From contig NZ_ATXB01000001.1 of NCBI RefSeq assembly GCF_000421465.1, positions 2,635,001-2,699,000 of the forward strand: a DNA stretch of 64,000 bases. Reading direction: 5' to 3'. A program made the translations under genes and the position numbers. Source of the stretch: Methylohalobius crimeensis 10Ki. GTDB taxonomy: Bacteria; Pseudomonadota; Gammaproteobacteria; Methylococcales; Methylothermaceae. The notes under the pieces were generated by a model that searched no databases, was not told the origin of the DNA, and worked only from the letters and a program-made list of their open reading frames with translations. This document shows, piece by piece, positions 18,042 through 26,869 of the stretch (positions within the stretch are counted from its first letter, which is position 1; each line of letters opens with the position of its first letter).

Positions 18042-18989
18042 ATGGGCGGGAAATTCAAATCGATTCTGTTCGGCGGCTTGCTGTTAGCAAGTAGCGTATC
18101 CGCCGATACTTACGTTTTGCCACCGTCGGACGTGGACGTGGTCGGCCGGGTGGAAGCCGCACGGGTTCAGAAAGGCGATACCCTCCTGGATATCGCGCGC
18201 CGCTTCGATATCGGCCAAAATGAAATTCTTTTGGCCAACCCTCGTTTGGATCGGTGGATCCCGTCGGCGGGAGCAAAAGTCGTGCTCCCCAAGCGATTCA
18301 TCCTGCCGGAAGCCGAGCGCCACGGAATCGTGCTCAATATCCCGGAAATGCGCCTCTATTACTTTCCGCCGTCCCGGGGCGATGCGCCTCCCCAAGTCAT
18401 TACCCACCCGGTCAGTATCGGCCGCATGGATTGGTCCACCCCCTTGGGAACGACCCGGGTGGTGGCCAAGACCCAGGATCCGGTCTGGCGTCCGCCCGAA
18501 TCCATTCGCAAAGAACATGCCGAGCAAGGCGATCCGTTGCCGAAGGTGGTGCCATCGGGCCCCGACAATCCGTTGGGAAAATATGCCCTCCGTTTGGGAA
18601 TCCCGGGCTATTTGATTCACAGTACCAACAAGCCATTCGGAATCGGCATGCGCGTCACCCACGGCTGCGTGCGCATGTACCCGGAAGACATCGAAAGGCT
18701 GTTTCCGGAAATCCCGGTGGGAACACCGGTCACGCTGGTCAATCAGCCGATCAAAACGGGATGGTTCGCCGGCGAGCTGTATCTTGAAGTTCACCCGCCT
18801 CTGGAGGAAGCCGATATCGACTACGAGAAAATGTTGGAGCGAGCGCTCACTTTGATCGAAGAAAAAACCCAAGGCGACGCTTCCATCCGGCTGCACGGTT
18901 CGGCCTTCAGAAAAGCGCTCGAGGAACAAACGGGAATTCCCGTGAAAATTTCCCGCACTGCCGCGGTCACTCTAGCGGCAGACCTCTAG
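18042..18989 (+). CDS. L,D-transpeptidase with LysM domain (YbiS/ErfK type)
   Basis: 315 residues. A signal peptide (KSILFGGLLLASSVSA) is followed by a LysM peptidoglycan-binding motif (VQKGDTLLDIARRFDIG) and a YkuD catalytic domain with HSTNKPFGIG and the active-site segment THGCVRMYPEDIE. A C-terminal extension follows. This order matches E. coli ErfK/YbiS/YcfS, which attach Braun lipoprotein to peptidoglycan. A candidate lipoprotein substrate is the next gene, on the opposite strand. The start at 18042 is chosen for the signal peptide; the frame is open further upstream. Confidence 0.92.
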   Translation: MGGKFKSILFGGLLLASSVSADTYVLPPSDVDVVGRVEAARVQKGDTLLDIARRFDIGQNEILLANPRLDRWIPSAGAKVVLPKRFILPEAERHGIVLNIPEMRLYYFPPSRGDAPPQVITHPVSIGRMDWSTPLGTTRVVAKTQDPVWRPPESIRKEHAEQGDPLPKVVPSGPDNPLGKYALRLGIPGYLIHSTNKPFGIGMRVTHGCVRMYPEDIERLFPEIPVGTPVTLVNQPIKTGWFAGELYLEVHPPLEEADIDYEKMLERALTLIEEKTQGDASIRLHGSAFRKALEEQTGIPVKISRTAAVTLAADL

Positions 18990-18996
18990 CGGCGCA

Positions 18997-19026
18997 CAAA
19001 AAACGGGCCCCGTCGAGACGGAGCCC
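18997..19026 (-). terminator. Rho-independent terminator for the Lpp-like gene
   Basis: Read on the minus strand, a GC-rich stem of about 9 pairs (GGGCTCCGTC / GACGGGGCCC, 19005-19026) is followed by a run of T (18998-19003). It lies 28 bp beyond the stop of the small lipoprotein gene, and may also block readthrough from the transpeptidase. Confidence 0.8.
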
Positions 19027-19053
19027 ATTGCAAAAACTCGTCTGGAGGCAAGC

Positions 19054-19338
19054 TTATTTCATCATGGATTTTTGGAACAGCTTGTCCATTTTGGCGCCAT
19101 GGGCTTTGCATTCCTCATGGCATTTCTGCGCCATCTCCTCGGCCTGATAAGCGTGCTCATGGGCGCTGCGGGCTTCTTTCATGGCCGCATCGGCGGCGCT
19201 TTCCACGTCAGACAGACGCGATTCGATCGCCGCGAAGCGGTCATGCATTTCCTGCATGTGCTTCGAATTGTTGGCACAACCGGTCATGACACCCATGGCG
19301 ACAGCCACTGCGGAGATTTTTACCAACGTCTTCAACAT
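19054..19338 (-). CDS. Lpp-like small outer-membrane lipoprotein
   Basis: 94 residues. A lipoprotein signal peptide ends in the lipobox VMTGC (cysteine at about 21). The mature part is a single heptad-patterned alpha helix (MHDRFAAIESRLSDVESAAD onwards) rich in Ala and Glu, and the last residue is lysine (SMMK). These are the traits of Braun lipoprotein, whose C-terminal lysine is joined to peptidoglycan by L,D-transpeptidases. The start ATG has GGGGGG nearby. It lies between two L,D-transpeptidase genes. Low direct similarity to E. coli Lpp makes this a structural, not orthologous, call. Confidence 0.75.
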   Translation of the reverse strand: MLKTLVKISAVAVAMGVMTGCANNSKHMQEMHDRFAAIESRLSDVESAADAAMKEARSAHEHAYQAEEMAQKCHEECKAHGAKMDKLFQKSMMK

Positions 19339-19422
19339 GACGACATCCCCCCTTTTGGATTGTTGATTTTGACAGGATGGAATCATCACACAACAAGTAA
19401 CGCCAAGTCAAAAAATCGTTGC

Positions 19423-19983
19423 CTAGCGGATGATCACGGCGGTGCCCACCCCGATCCAATGACTGAGCCGGTCGATCTGGGCGTCGGTCAAGGCAATGCA
19501 GCCGCGGGTCCAATTAAACATCTCATGGATTTTGGGATCGGCCCGCCCCAAACCGTGGATGCCGATAAAGCCGCCCAACGGCGTGTTCTGGGGAGGGACG
19601 CTCTCCTCGAAATGGGCCCGGATCAAGGAACGGAAGGTGGAATCATCGAGCACGCCATGATTCCATCCCACCTTGGCGTAAGGCAGGGTGGGATAATTGA
19701 GACCGAAAAAGCGGTGATAGCGGCTGTTCTCCTTGATCCAGCCGATGCGAAACGAACCCAAAGGCGTTTTATTGTCGCCGCGCACTTTTTCCCGGGCGGT
19801 CCCGGCGCGGCCGATGGCAATGTGCGCGAAGACCTCGACCGGCTTCTCGCCCCGCATTACCTGTAATTGCAACGCCTCGGTGTCCACCAGCACCCAGATC
19901 TCCTCCCGGCCTTGGGCGATACCGCCCCCAAGCCATAACAAGATCAGGCTCCCAAGCACCCAGAATCGACGCCGCCCTTTCAT
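19423..19983 (-). CDS. L,D-transpeptidase (YkuD domain, exported)
   Basis: 186 residues. The signal peptide or anchor is WVLGSLILLWLGGGIAQG, followed directly by a YkuD domain with GIHGLG and the catalytic segment TRGCIALTDAQID. There is no LysM domain, so it differs from the larger transpeptidase at 18042. The length and the TRGCIALTD form recall the YafK/DpaA branch, whose E. coli member removes Lpp from peptidoglycan. Which of the two activities this protein has cannot be decided from sequence. It is transcribed toward the Lpp-like gene, 84 bp away. Confidence 0.88.
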   Translation of the reverse strand: MKGRRRFWVLGSLILLWLGGGIAQGREEIWVLVDTEALQLQVMRGEKPVEVFAHIAIGRAGTAREKVRGDNKTPLGSFRIGWIKENSRYHRFFGLNYPTLPYAKVGWNHGVLDDSTFRSLIRAHFEESVPPQNTPLGGFIGIHGLGRADPKIHEMFNWTRGCIALTDAQIDRLSHWIGVGTAVIIR

Positions 19984-20015
19984 GTACCACACACCTCCAC
20001 AGTGATAAACTTTGA

Positions 20016-21701
<1,686 letters not shown>

Positions 21702-21756
21702 AATCCATCACGATAGGCACGTAGCTTCGGCGTGGGGGGAGGGTTGGGTGGGGGGA

Positions 21757-21845
21757 ACCCAGGGATGGGTTCACGGCGTCCCGGAGGACAAGCCGCCGGG
21801 ACCCTTGCCCTTCTTTGAAAGAAGCTTTGCAAACAGCCTCTTAAA
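21757..21845. repeat. Partial inverted-repeat element C (remnant)
   Basis: About 90 bp that matches the right two-thirds of the element at 38391-38564: CCAGGGATGGGTTCACGGCG, then a CCGGAGG..CAAGCCGCCGG hairpin arm, and the terminal CTTTGCAAACAGCCTCTTA. The left end is missing. It occupies the space between pgm and the small gene at 21886. Confidence 0.65.
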
Positions 21846-21885
21846 GCACGGCAGCGCGCATCCCTGTCCTACCGCAAGGTTTCGT

Positions 21886-22161
21886 TTAAATCACCTCGAC
21901 CCCGACGATCTCGTCGTTCTCGTCCAGTCGCAAGCGGAGCTTGCCGAAACATTCGCGCCGATCGGCCACACAACCGGACCCTTCCATGAGGATCTCGATG
22001 AATTTGACCGCCACGGTCACTTCGTTATTGCGCCGGCTCTGAATCTCGAACCACAAGGTGTCGTTGTCGATCCATCCGTTTTGGGTGCAAAACACATTCA
22101 GCCCCGGCCATTCCCAAAGGAAGCGCCGGACATTCCGCTCCAGAAGCGATATTTTCTGCAT
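21886..22161 (-). CDS. Small uncharacterised protein
   Basis: 91 residues from the ATG at 22161, which has GGGGAGG 6 bases upstream. I do not recognise it. It has no signal peptide or membrane segment, is rich in Trp, Arg and acidic residues, and has two cysteines. It reads WEWPGLNVFCTQNGW, then an extended stretch that looks like beta strands. It lies downstream of the two cytochrome genes on the same strand but beyond a strong terminator, so it may be separately expressed or a low-level readthrough product. Confidence 0.6.
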   Translation of the reverse strand: MQKISLLERNVRRFLWEWPGLNVFCTQNGWIDNDTLWFEIQSRRNNEVTVAVKFIEILMEGSGCVADRRECFGKLRLRLDENDEIVGVEVI

Positions 22162-22176
22162 GGCGATCCTCCCCAA

Positions 22177-22207
22177 AAAAAACCGCGCCCTTTAATATAA
22201 AAGGCGC
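22177..22207 (-). terminator. Rho-independent terminator after the cytochrome genes
   Basis: On the minus strand a 7-bp GC stem (CCGCGCC / GGCGCGG, extended by A:T pairs) is followed by eight T. It ends the cytP460 and DUF3365 cytochrome transcript. Confidence 0.85.
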
Positions 22208-22232
22208 GGTCCAAACGAGGAAGGAAAAACAA

Positions 22233-22802
22233 TCACTCCAAAACGGGCATCTTGTAGGCCAGTGCGCCGATGGCACCTTCCTTATCGCGGAAATTGGCGT
22301 GACACATCACGCACTTCTCCATCACCACCGGAACCGTGGTCGCCACCCGCAGATAGCGCTTCCCGTCTTCCTCGGCGACTTCCTGATAGCTGGGCGCACC
22401 CGCCAGGAGTTGGTCCCTGGCTTTCTCCTCGAAAGCGTCCCGGGGGGCATTTTCTCCATTGATCAACACATCGGTGAATCCCAGCAAACGGGTTTCCATA
22501 TGTCCTTTGTCCTCCAAGGCTTGGAACAGCACCTTGGACGCAGTCGCCGCCGACAGATCGGCGGGCGAGTTGACGTAATGCTTGGTGATCGCAACGATAG
22601 CGGTCTTGTATAGATCGTCGAGCATCTGCACCACTTTTTCGGTACGCGCTACCGCGTCGTCGGTGCCGCTTTGGGTCGCCTGCGGCGCCGGGGTCTTGGC
22701 GCCTCCTTTGAGTTGTATCGACCAGGCCGTGCTCACGCCGGCCCCGCCGATGAACATGCCCAACAGGGCGGCGCCGATGCCGACTCCAATCTTGTTTTTC
22801 AT
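22233..22802 (-). CDS. Exported c-type heme protein, Tll0287-like (DUF3365)
   Basis: 189 residues. The N-terminal segment GVGIGAALLGMFIGGAGVSTA is a signal peptide or membrane anchor. The body matches Tll0287-like heme domains (LYKTAIVAITKHYVN, LRVATTVPVVMEKCVMCH), with a single CVMCH heme site near residue 167. Such domains are periplasmic and found as sensors or small cytochromes. It follows cytP460 with an 11-base gap on the same strand, so it probably serves as an electron partner or accessory of that enzyme; this is inference. The start is supported by GAGGAGGAG upstream. Confidence 0.82.
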   Translation of the reverse strand: MKNKIGVGIGAALLGMFIGGAGVSTAWSIQLKGGAKTPAPQATQSGTDDAVARTEKVVQMLDDLYKTAIVAITKHYVNSPADLSAATASKVLFQALEDKGHMETRLLGFTDVLINGENAPRDAFEEKARDQLLAGAPSYQEVAEEDGKRYLRVATTVPVVMEKCVMCHANFRDKEGAIGALAYKMPVLE

Positions 22803-22813
22803 AGTTCTCCTCC

Positions 22814-23290
22814 TCAGTCTCTCAGTTTTGAAAATACAAATTGACTGTCTTTCTGCGAAGTATGACAGCCGTAGCACCCTTGACCGCCGTCGGTCACCAG
22901 GCGCTTGCTTGGATCGCCGCCCCCGAAGCCTTCAAAGCCCCAGCCACCGGTCGCGGCGAAACGTTCGGCATCCCGCTCCATGACGCCGATCAGCTTGCGC
23001 TTTCCTTCCACCAGCGCATTATTGGAACTTTGATAATCGAGCAAATCGAAAACCAACACCGCACCATCAGGGTAATCGCCGCTTTTCAACCCCTGCAATG
23101 CCTTGTAATTGGCATAGATGTGATGAATGCCTCCGAAAGGGTCCTCCAAGGGATGACCCGGCTGGATCACCATCGATTTGACGTGGTACCAAGTGCGAAA
23201 ACCTTCGGGATATTCAACTGAAGTTCCCGCAGCGGTTACCGATCCAGTCAATAGAACCAAACCCAACAGGAACAGACTTCGTATTTTCAT
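22814..23290 (-). CDS. cytS: Cytochrome P460 family protein
   Basis: 158 residues with a signal peptide (RSLFLLGLVLLTGSVTAAG). The P460 domain shows FRTWYHVKSMVI, FGGIHHIYANYKAL, DGAVLVFDLLDY, GGWGFEGF and one heme site CYGCH near the C-terminus. Cytochromes P460 of ammonia oxidisers and methanotrophs oxidise hydroxylamine and nitric oxide in the periplasm; the active ones carry a lysine cross-linked to the heme. Whether the lysine here (in YANYKALQGLK) is the equivalent one needs an alignment. It diverges from haoA, 142 bp apart. The gene symbol follows methanotroph usage and is tentative. Confidence 0.88.
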   Translation of the reverse strand: MKIRSLFLLGLVLLTGSVTAAGTSVEYPEGFRTWYHVKSMVIQPGHPLEDPFGGIHHIYANYKALQGLKSGDYPDGAVLVFDLLDYQSSNNALVEGKRKLIGVMERDAERFAATGGWGFEGFGGGDPSKRLVTDGGQGCYGCHTSQKDSQFVFSKLRD

Positions 23291-23365
23291 CTTGGCCTCC
23301 TTCCGTTTTTTTGGTTTCGATGCGAAACTATAGGTTGCATCCCCGACGATCGTCAAGTTTTTCAG

Positions 23366-23386
23366 ATCACCCGGTGATGCTATGAT
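23366..23386. promoter_or_regulatory. Palindromic operator candidate next to a -10-like box
   Basis: The 13-base perfect palindrome ATCACCCGGTGAT (23366-23378) lies three bases before TATGAT (23382-23387 region) in the divergent gap between cytP460 and haoA. Its position would suit a regulator controlling both transcripts. No regulator gene is adjacent, and the site is short, so this is a weak call. Confidence 0.35.
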
Positions 23387-23432
23387 AGCGACTAAAAACT
23401 ACAACTCCTATACTCATTTTGTGGAGGAAGCG

Positions 23433-25034
23433 ATGTTATTGCAGCTTTTTTCAGGACTCGTCCTAGCATTGGCCATAGCGGTCCCGCCCGCCATGGCCAA
23501 GGTGAATACCGACCCCCAACAGTTGATCGAGCAATACCGCCAGGAACATCCGGGTAAAGGCAAGTTCGGCCAGCATTGGGATCCGATCCCCATCCAGCGC
23601 TACTGGAATCCGAAGGACTTTTATCAGCCCCCCGACACCATCGCCGGCGAGGTCACCCGGGAGCAGTGTATCGCCTGCCACCAAAGCGTCACCCCGGGCT
23701 TCTATCACGCCTGGAAGGACAGCACCCACGCCCACTTGGATCGCATCCGGACCCTGCCCAAACACGACGTTCGTGCCTACAAAAAGGAAAAACTGGCGGA
23801 AGTTGAAAAAAACCTGGTGCGCCAGGGGCTGCTGAAGGAAGGCGAGCCGCTGAAAGAAGTCGGCTGCATCGACTGCCACGGCGGGGTGGGCAAACAAAAA
23901 ATCCGCCACGATCAGGATCTCCGCATGCCGGATCGAACCGCGTGCGGTACCTGTCACGTGGAGCAATTCGCCCAGGCCGAATCGGAAAAGGAACAAACCT
24001 GGCCCCAGGATCAATGGCCCAAAGGGCACCCCTCCCACGCGGTGGACTGGAAGGCCAACGTGGAGAACGCCATCTGGGCCGGCATGGCCGAGCGCGAGAT
24101 CGCGCAAGGTTGCGACATGTGCCACTATCAGCAAAACAAGTGCGACGGCTGCCATACCCGCCACAGCTTCTCCGCCGCCGAGGCGCGTCAGCCGGAAGCA
24201 TGCGCCACTTGCCACAACGGCGTCGATCACAACGAATTTGAAAACTACCTGCTTTCCAAGCACGGTACCGTTTATCAAACTCATAAGAATCAATGGAACT
24301 TCGAAGCGCCTTTGAAGGACGCTCTGACCAAAGGCGGCTATACCGCCCCCACTTGTCAGTTGTGTCACTTCGAATATGAAGGCGAGTTTTCCCACAACCT
24401 GGTGCGCAAAGTGCGCTGGGGCTTCAACCCCACCCCGGCGATCGCGGATAATCTGGACCACCCCTGGTTCGAAGAGCGCAAGGAAGCCTGGGTCGGCACC
24501 TGCAATCAGTGTCACTCCCCCCGTTTCGCCCGCACCTATCTGGAAACCGCGGACAAGGGCATCCTCTCCGGCCTCAAGGTGGAACAGGAAGCCAAGCAAG
24601 TTGTCCAGGCGCTGTACGACGACGGTCTGCTGGTGGGTCAGCAAAGCAACCGCCCCACTCCGCCGGCACCCGCCGAGGACGCCCCGGGCGGCTTCTTCCA
24701 GCTGTTCTGGGCCAAGGGCAACAATCCCTCGCGCGTGGAAAGGATCTACGCCGACATGTGGGAGCACGACTTGATCAAGCTCTACAAGGGCCTGGTTCAC
24801 GCCAATCCGGGCGGTTTCACCTATACCGAGGGCTGGTCGCCGCTGATGCACGACTACACCGAAATCATGGACGAGAATACTCGTCTGCGCGAAGCCCACG
24901 GCCAAACCGCCAACGTGGACGGCATCCTTCATCTATCCGCAATTTCCGATCTTTCCCTGGAAAAACTGCGGATACCCTTGGGGACCGCCTTGATGGTCGG
25001 CGGACTGGTAGTCATCGGACGGCGTAAATCCTGA
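23433..25034 (+). CDS. haoA: Octaheme hydroxylamine oxidoreductase HaoA
   Basis: 533 residues with a signal peptide (FSGLVLALAIAVPPAMA). Eight CxxCH heme sites are present in the HAO order: CIACH, CIDCH, CGTCH, CDMCH, CDGCH, CATCH, CQLCH, CNQCH. The C-terminal region FTYTEGWSPLMHDYTEIMDE is typical of HAO and rich in the tyrosines from which the catalytic heme cross-link is made. A hydrophobic tail (PLGTALMVGGLVVIG) could anchor it in the membrane. It oxidises hydroxylamine, an inhibitor made when methane monooxygenase attacks ammonia. Start chosen at 23433 for GGAGGAAG and the signal peptide; the frame is open to 23382. Confidence 0.95.
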   Translation: MLLQLFSGLVLALAIAVPPAMAKVNTDPQQLIEQYRQEHPGKGKFGQHWDPIPIQRYWNPKDFYQPPDTIAGEVTREQCIACHQSVTPGFYHAWKDSTHAHLDRIRTLPKHDVRAYKKEKLAEVEKNLVRQGLLKEGEPLKEVGCIDCHGGVGKQKIRHDQDLRMPDRTACGTCHVEQFAQAESEKEQTWPQDQWPKGHPSHAVDWKANVENAIWAGMAEREIAQGCDMCHYQQNKCDGCHTRHSFSAAEARQPEACATCHNGVDHNEFENYLLSKHGTVYQTHKNQWNFEAPLKDALTKGGYTAPTCQLCHFEYEGEFSHNLVRKVRWGFNPTPAIADNLDHPWFEERKEAWVGTCNQCHSPRFARTYLETADKGILSGLKVEQEAKQVVQALYDDGLLVGQQSNRPTPPAPAEDAPGGFFQLFWAKGNNPSRVERIYADMWEHDLIKLYKGLVHANPGGFTYTEGWSPLMHDYTEIMDENTRLREAHGQTANVDGILHLSAISDLSLEKLRIPLGTALMVGGLVVIGRRKS

Positions 25035-25957
25035 TGAAACGCCGTTATCTGGTAGGCGGCGCCTTGCTTCTGGCAGGCGCCGCCCTGCTTTTATCCACCC
25101 TCTGGCCGCTATCGGAATCGTGGGAGGAAAAGCGGGTCTCGCTCAGCATTCCCGAAAGCCTTTCCGGCCATTACTCCCCCACCGAGTTCGAACGCTGGGA
25201 GCTTCACCAATCCGACACCGGCAAGCGCTTGACCCTGCATGTGGCCCGTTATCGGGATGAGGCGGGTACGCCCCGGCAGGTCTTGCTGCCCGACCCCGAA
25301 TCGCGCCAATGGCAAAGCTGGATGGAACTGGGCGAATTCTTGCGCTCCAAGGTGGAATCGAACGCCTTGGTGCTCGCCTGGTGGGACGACGGCCAAAGGA
25401 TCGACTTTTTCAGCGGCCGCCGCGTCTGGGTATTACAACCACCAGCGGAAGCATTTTCGTCCGCCGAACGCGATCTTTGGCGCCGCTTGAGCGGCGATTT
25501 CGGCGATGCCGAAGGCAAACTGGCGCAGCTCGCCCGATGGTTCGCTCAAGATTCCGAGCAGGCGCTTGAGGCAATCGCCCGACTGGCGCCGGACGCCCCT
25601 CTTTATCTGCTGGTCGCAAACGGCAACCTGTCTCACGTGAACGAAATCGAACGCCTGGCGGGGAAAAAGCTGCCGCTCGAGGTCAGGATCTTTCCCGCCA
25701 CCGAAAACCTCCACGGCCAAATCGCCTCGGTACAGCGCTGGGCCGGGGAAAAAGGCGCCGGGTATTTGCCCCAGAAAGTCCCCGGAGGCATCGCCGCCTG
25801 GCGGATCGCCCGGGCCCCGGAGAATACCGACGAAGACAGCGTGCCGCTCCTGGTACGGCTGCTGCCCTTCACCACCTCGCTGGAAAACCCCTTATCCGGC
25901 TTGGAAAGGGTCCACCAATCTTCGGATGGTTATTTGACCCTCTACCGACGCCGTTAG
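25034..25957 (+). CDS. haoB: HaoB, hydroxylamine oxidation protein
   Basis: 307 residues. One N-terminal membrane segment (GGALLLAGAALLLSTLW) is followed by a periplasmic domain with no heme-binding motif. Position directly after haoA with ATG overlapping its TGA, and the overall pattern, match haoB of methanotrophs and ammonia oxidisers, where haoAB are co-transcribed and induced by ammonia. The function of HaoB is not established; an accessory or membrane-docking role is usually assumed. The call rests largely on synteny. Confidence 0.85.
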   Translation: MKRRYLVGGALLLAGAALLLSTLWPLSESWEEKRVSLSIPESLSGHYSPTEFERWELHQSDTGKRLTLHVARYRDEAGTPRQVLLPDPESRQWQSWMELGEFLRSKVESNALVLAWWDDGQRIDFFSGRRVWVLQPPAEAFSSAERDLWRRLSGDFGDAEGKLAQLARWFAQDSEQALEAIARLAPDAPLYLLVANGNLSHVNEIERLAGKKLPLEVRIFPATENLHGQIASVQRWAGEKGAGYLPQKVPGGIAAWRIARAPENTDEDSVPLLVRLLPFTTSLENPLSGLERVHQSSDGYLTLYRRR

Positions 25958-26056
25958 CAGAATCCGGCCCGACTTTTGGCGGTTTATTCGGACTTGAAAA
26001 ACCCAAGCCGGGGTGATGTACTTTCCTCACTGTCCATCCTATCGGGAGTCGCTGTG

Positions 26057-26626
26057 ATGACAGCTAACGCCGCCGCGTTCCCCCGGCGCCACCGGATCTC
26101 CGTCGAGGAATATCGCCGCATGGGAGAGGCCGGGATTTTCACCGAAGACGACCGGGTGGAGCTTATCGAGGGGGAAATTATCGACATGACGCCGATCGGA
26201 CATCAACACGCCGGCCTCGTGAACCGCTTGAACCGTTTGCTGGTAATGGCGGCAGACGGCCGGGCCGTGGTCTCGGTTCAAAACCCGCTCCGTTTGTCCG
26301 AACAATCCGAACCCCAGCCGGATCTGGCCTTACTGAAACCGCGCGCAGACGATTACCGGGGCGCTGCTGCGACCGCAACCGATACGCTGCTCGTCGTGGA
26401 AATAGCCGACACCTCCCGCGACTATGACCGGACCGTCAAAATCCCCCTTTACGCCCGGCACGGTATCCCGGAAGCCTGGTTGATCGATCTTTCGGGGAAA
26501 GTCGTCGAGGTTTACCGGGACCCTTCGCCCGACGGTTACCGGGATGTCAGGCGCCATGGGCGCGAGGAAACAATCCGGCCGCTGCTTTGCCCGGAGGTCG
26601 AGATCGAGACAGCGGCGATTTTATAG
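26057..26626 (+). CDS. Uma2 family (DUF820) restriction-endonuclease-fold protein
   Basis: 189 residues with the Uma2 features: an N-terminal RISVEEYRRMGEAGIF, then RVELIEGEIIDM, the nuclease-core aspartate in QPDLALLKPR, VVEIADTSRDYDRTVK carrying the E-x-K-like pair, and RHGIPEAWLIDL. The PD-(D/E)xK fold suggests DNA cleavage, but no function is established for these often multicopy genes, which are frequent in mobile contexts. I chose the ATG at 26057 (GTG at 26054 also possible). A broken relative lies 100 bp downstream. Confidence 0.88.
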   Translation: MTANAAAFPRRHRISVEEYRRMGEAGIFTEDDRVELIEGEIIDMTPIGHQHAGLVNRLNRLLVMAADGRAVVSVQNPLRLSEQSEPQPDLALLKPRADDYRGAAATATDTLLVVEIADTSRDYDRTVKIPLYARHGIPEAWLIDLSGKVVEVYRDPSPDGYRDVRRHGREETIRPLLCPEVEIETAAIL

Positions 26627-26725
26627 CCGGGTCCGGATTATATACTTTCTACCCAACAACGTCCTCGCGTAGTAGGATTTGCAAATCCACCCCTTATGAT
26701 CGATCCCAACCCGGGAAGACAGACC

Positions 26726-26780
26726 ATGGCCGCACCTGCCAGACGCCGCGCCACCTATGAAGACCTGCTGCGAGTCCCGG
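26726..26780 (+). pseudogene. Truncated Uma2-family gene remnant
   Basis: The ATG at 26726 opens MAAPARRRATYEDLLRVPD, which is the characteristic N-terminus of another Uma2 subtype. After about 18 codons the sequence changes into the end of an element-C-type repeat and the frame stops at 26830. The remainder of the gene is absent, so this is a relic rather than a functional small protein. Confidence 0.6.
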
Positions 26781-26826
26781 ACCCTCTCTGCCCCTTCCCT
26801 GGAGATAAGCTTTGTAAACCGCCTCC
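26775..26826. repeat. Element C terminal fragment
   Basis: CCGGACCCT followed by GAGATAAGCTTTGTAAAC matches the right end of the element at 38391-38564, with about 10 extra bases in between. The fragment joins directly to the truncated Uma2 reading frame. The short non-coding gap from here to 26869 holds nothing else recognised. Confidence 0.55.
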
Positions 26827-26869
26827 ATGAGCGGCAGCGGGGGCTGGCCCCACCACCGGAACCACCTTG

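Noticed and set aside
23433-25957. Evidence for an ammonia-oxidising bacterium
   Set aside because: haoAB occurs in methanotrophs without ammonia-based growth, and no cytochrome c554/cM552 genes follow. The pqq and bufferin genes fit a methylotroph better.
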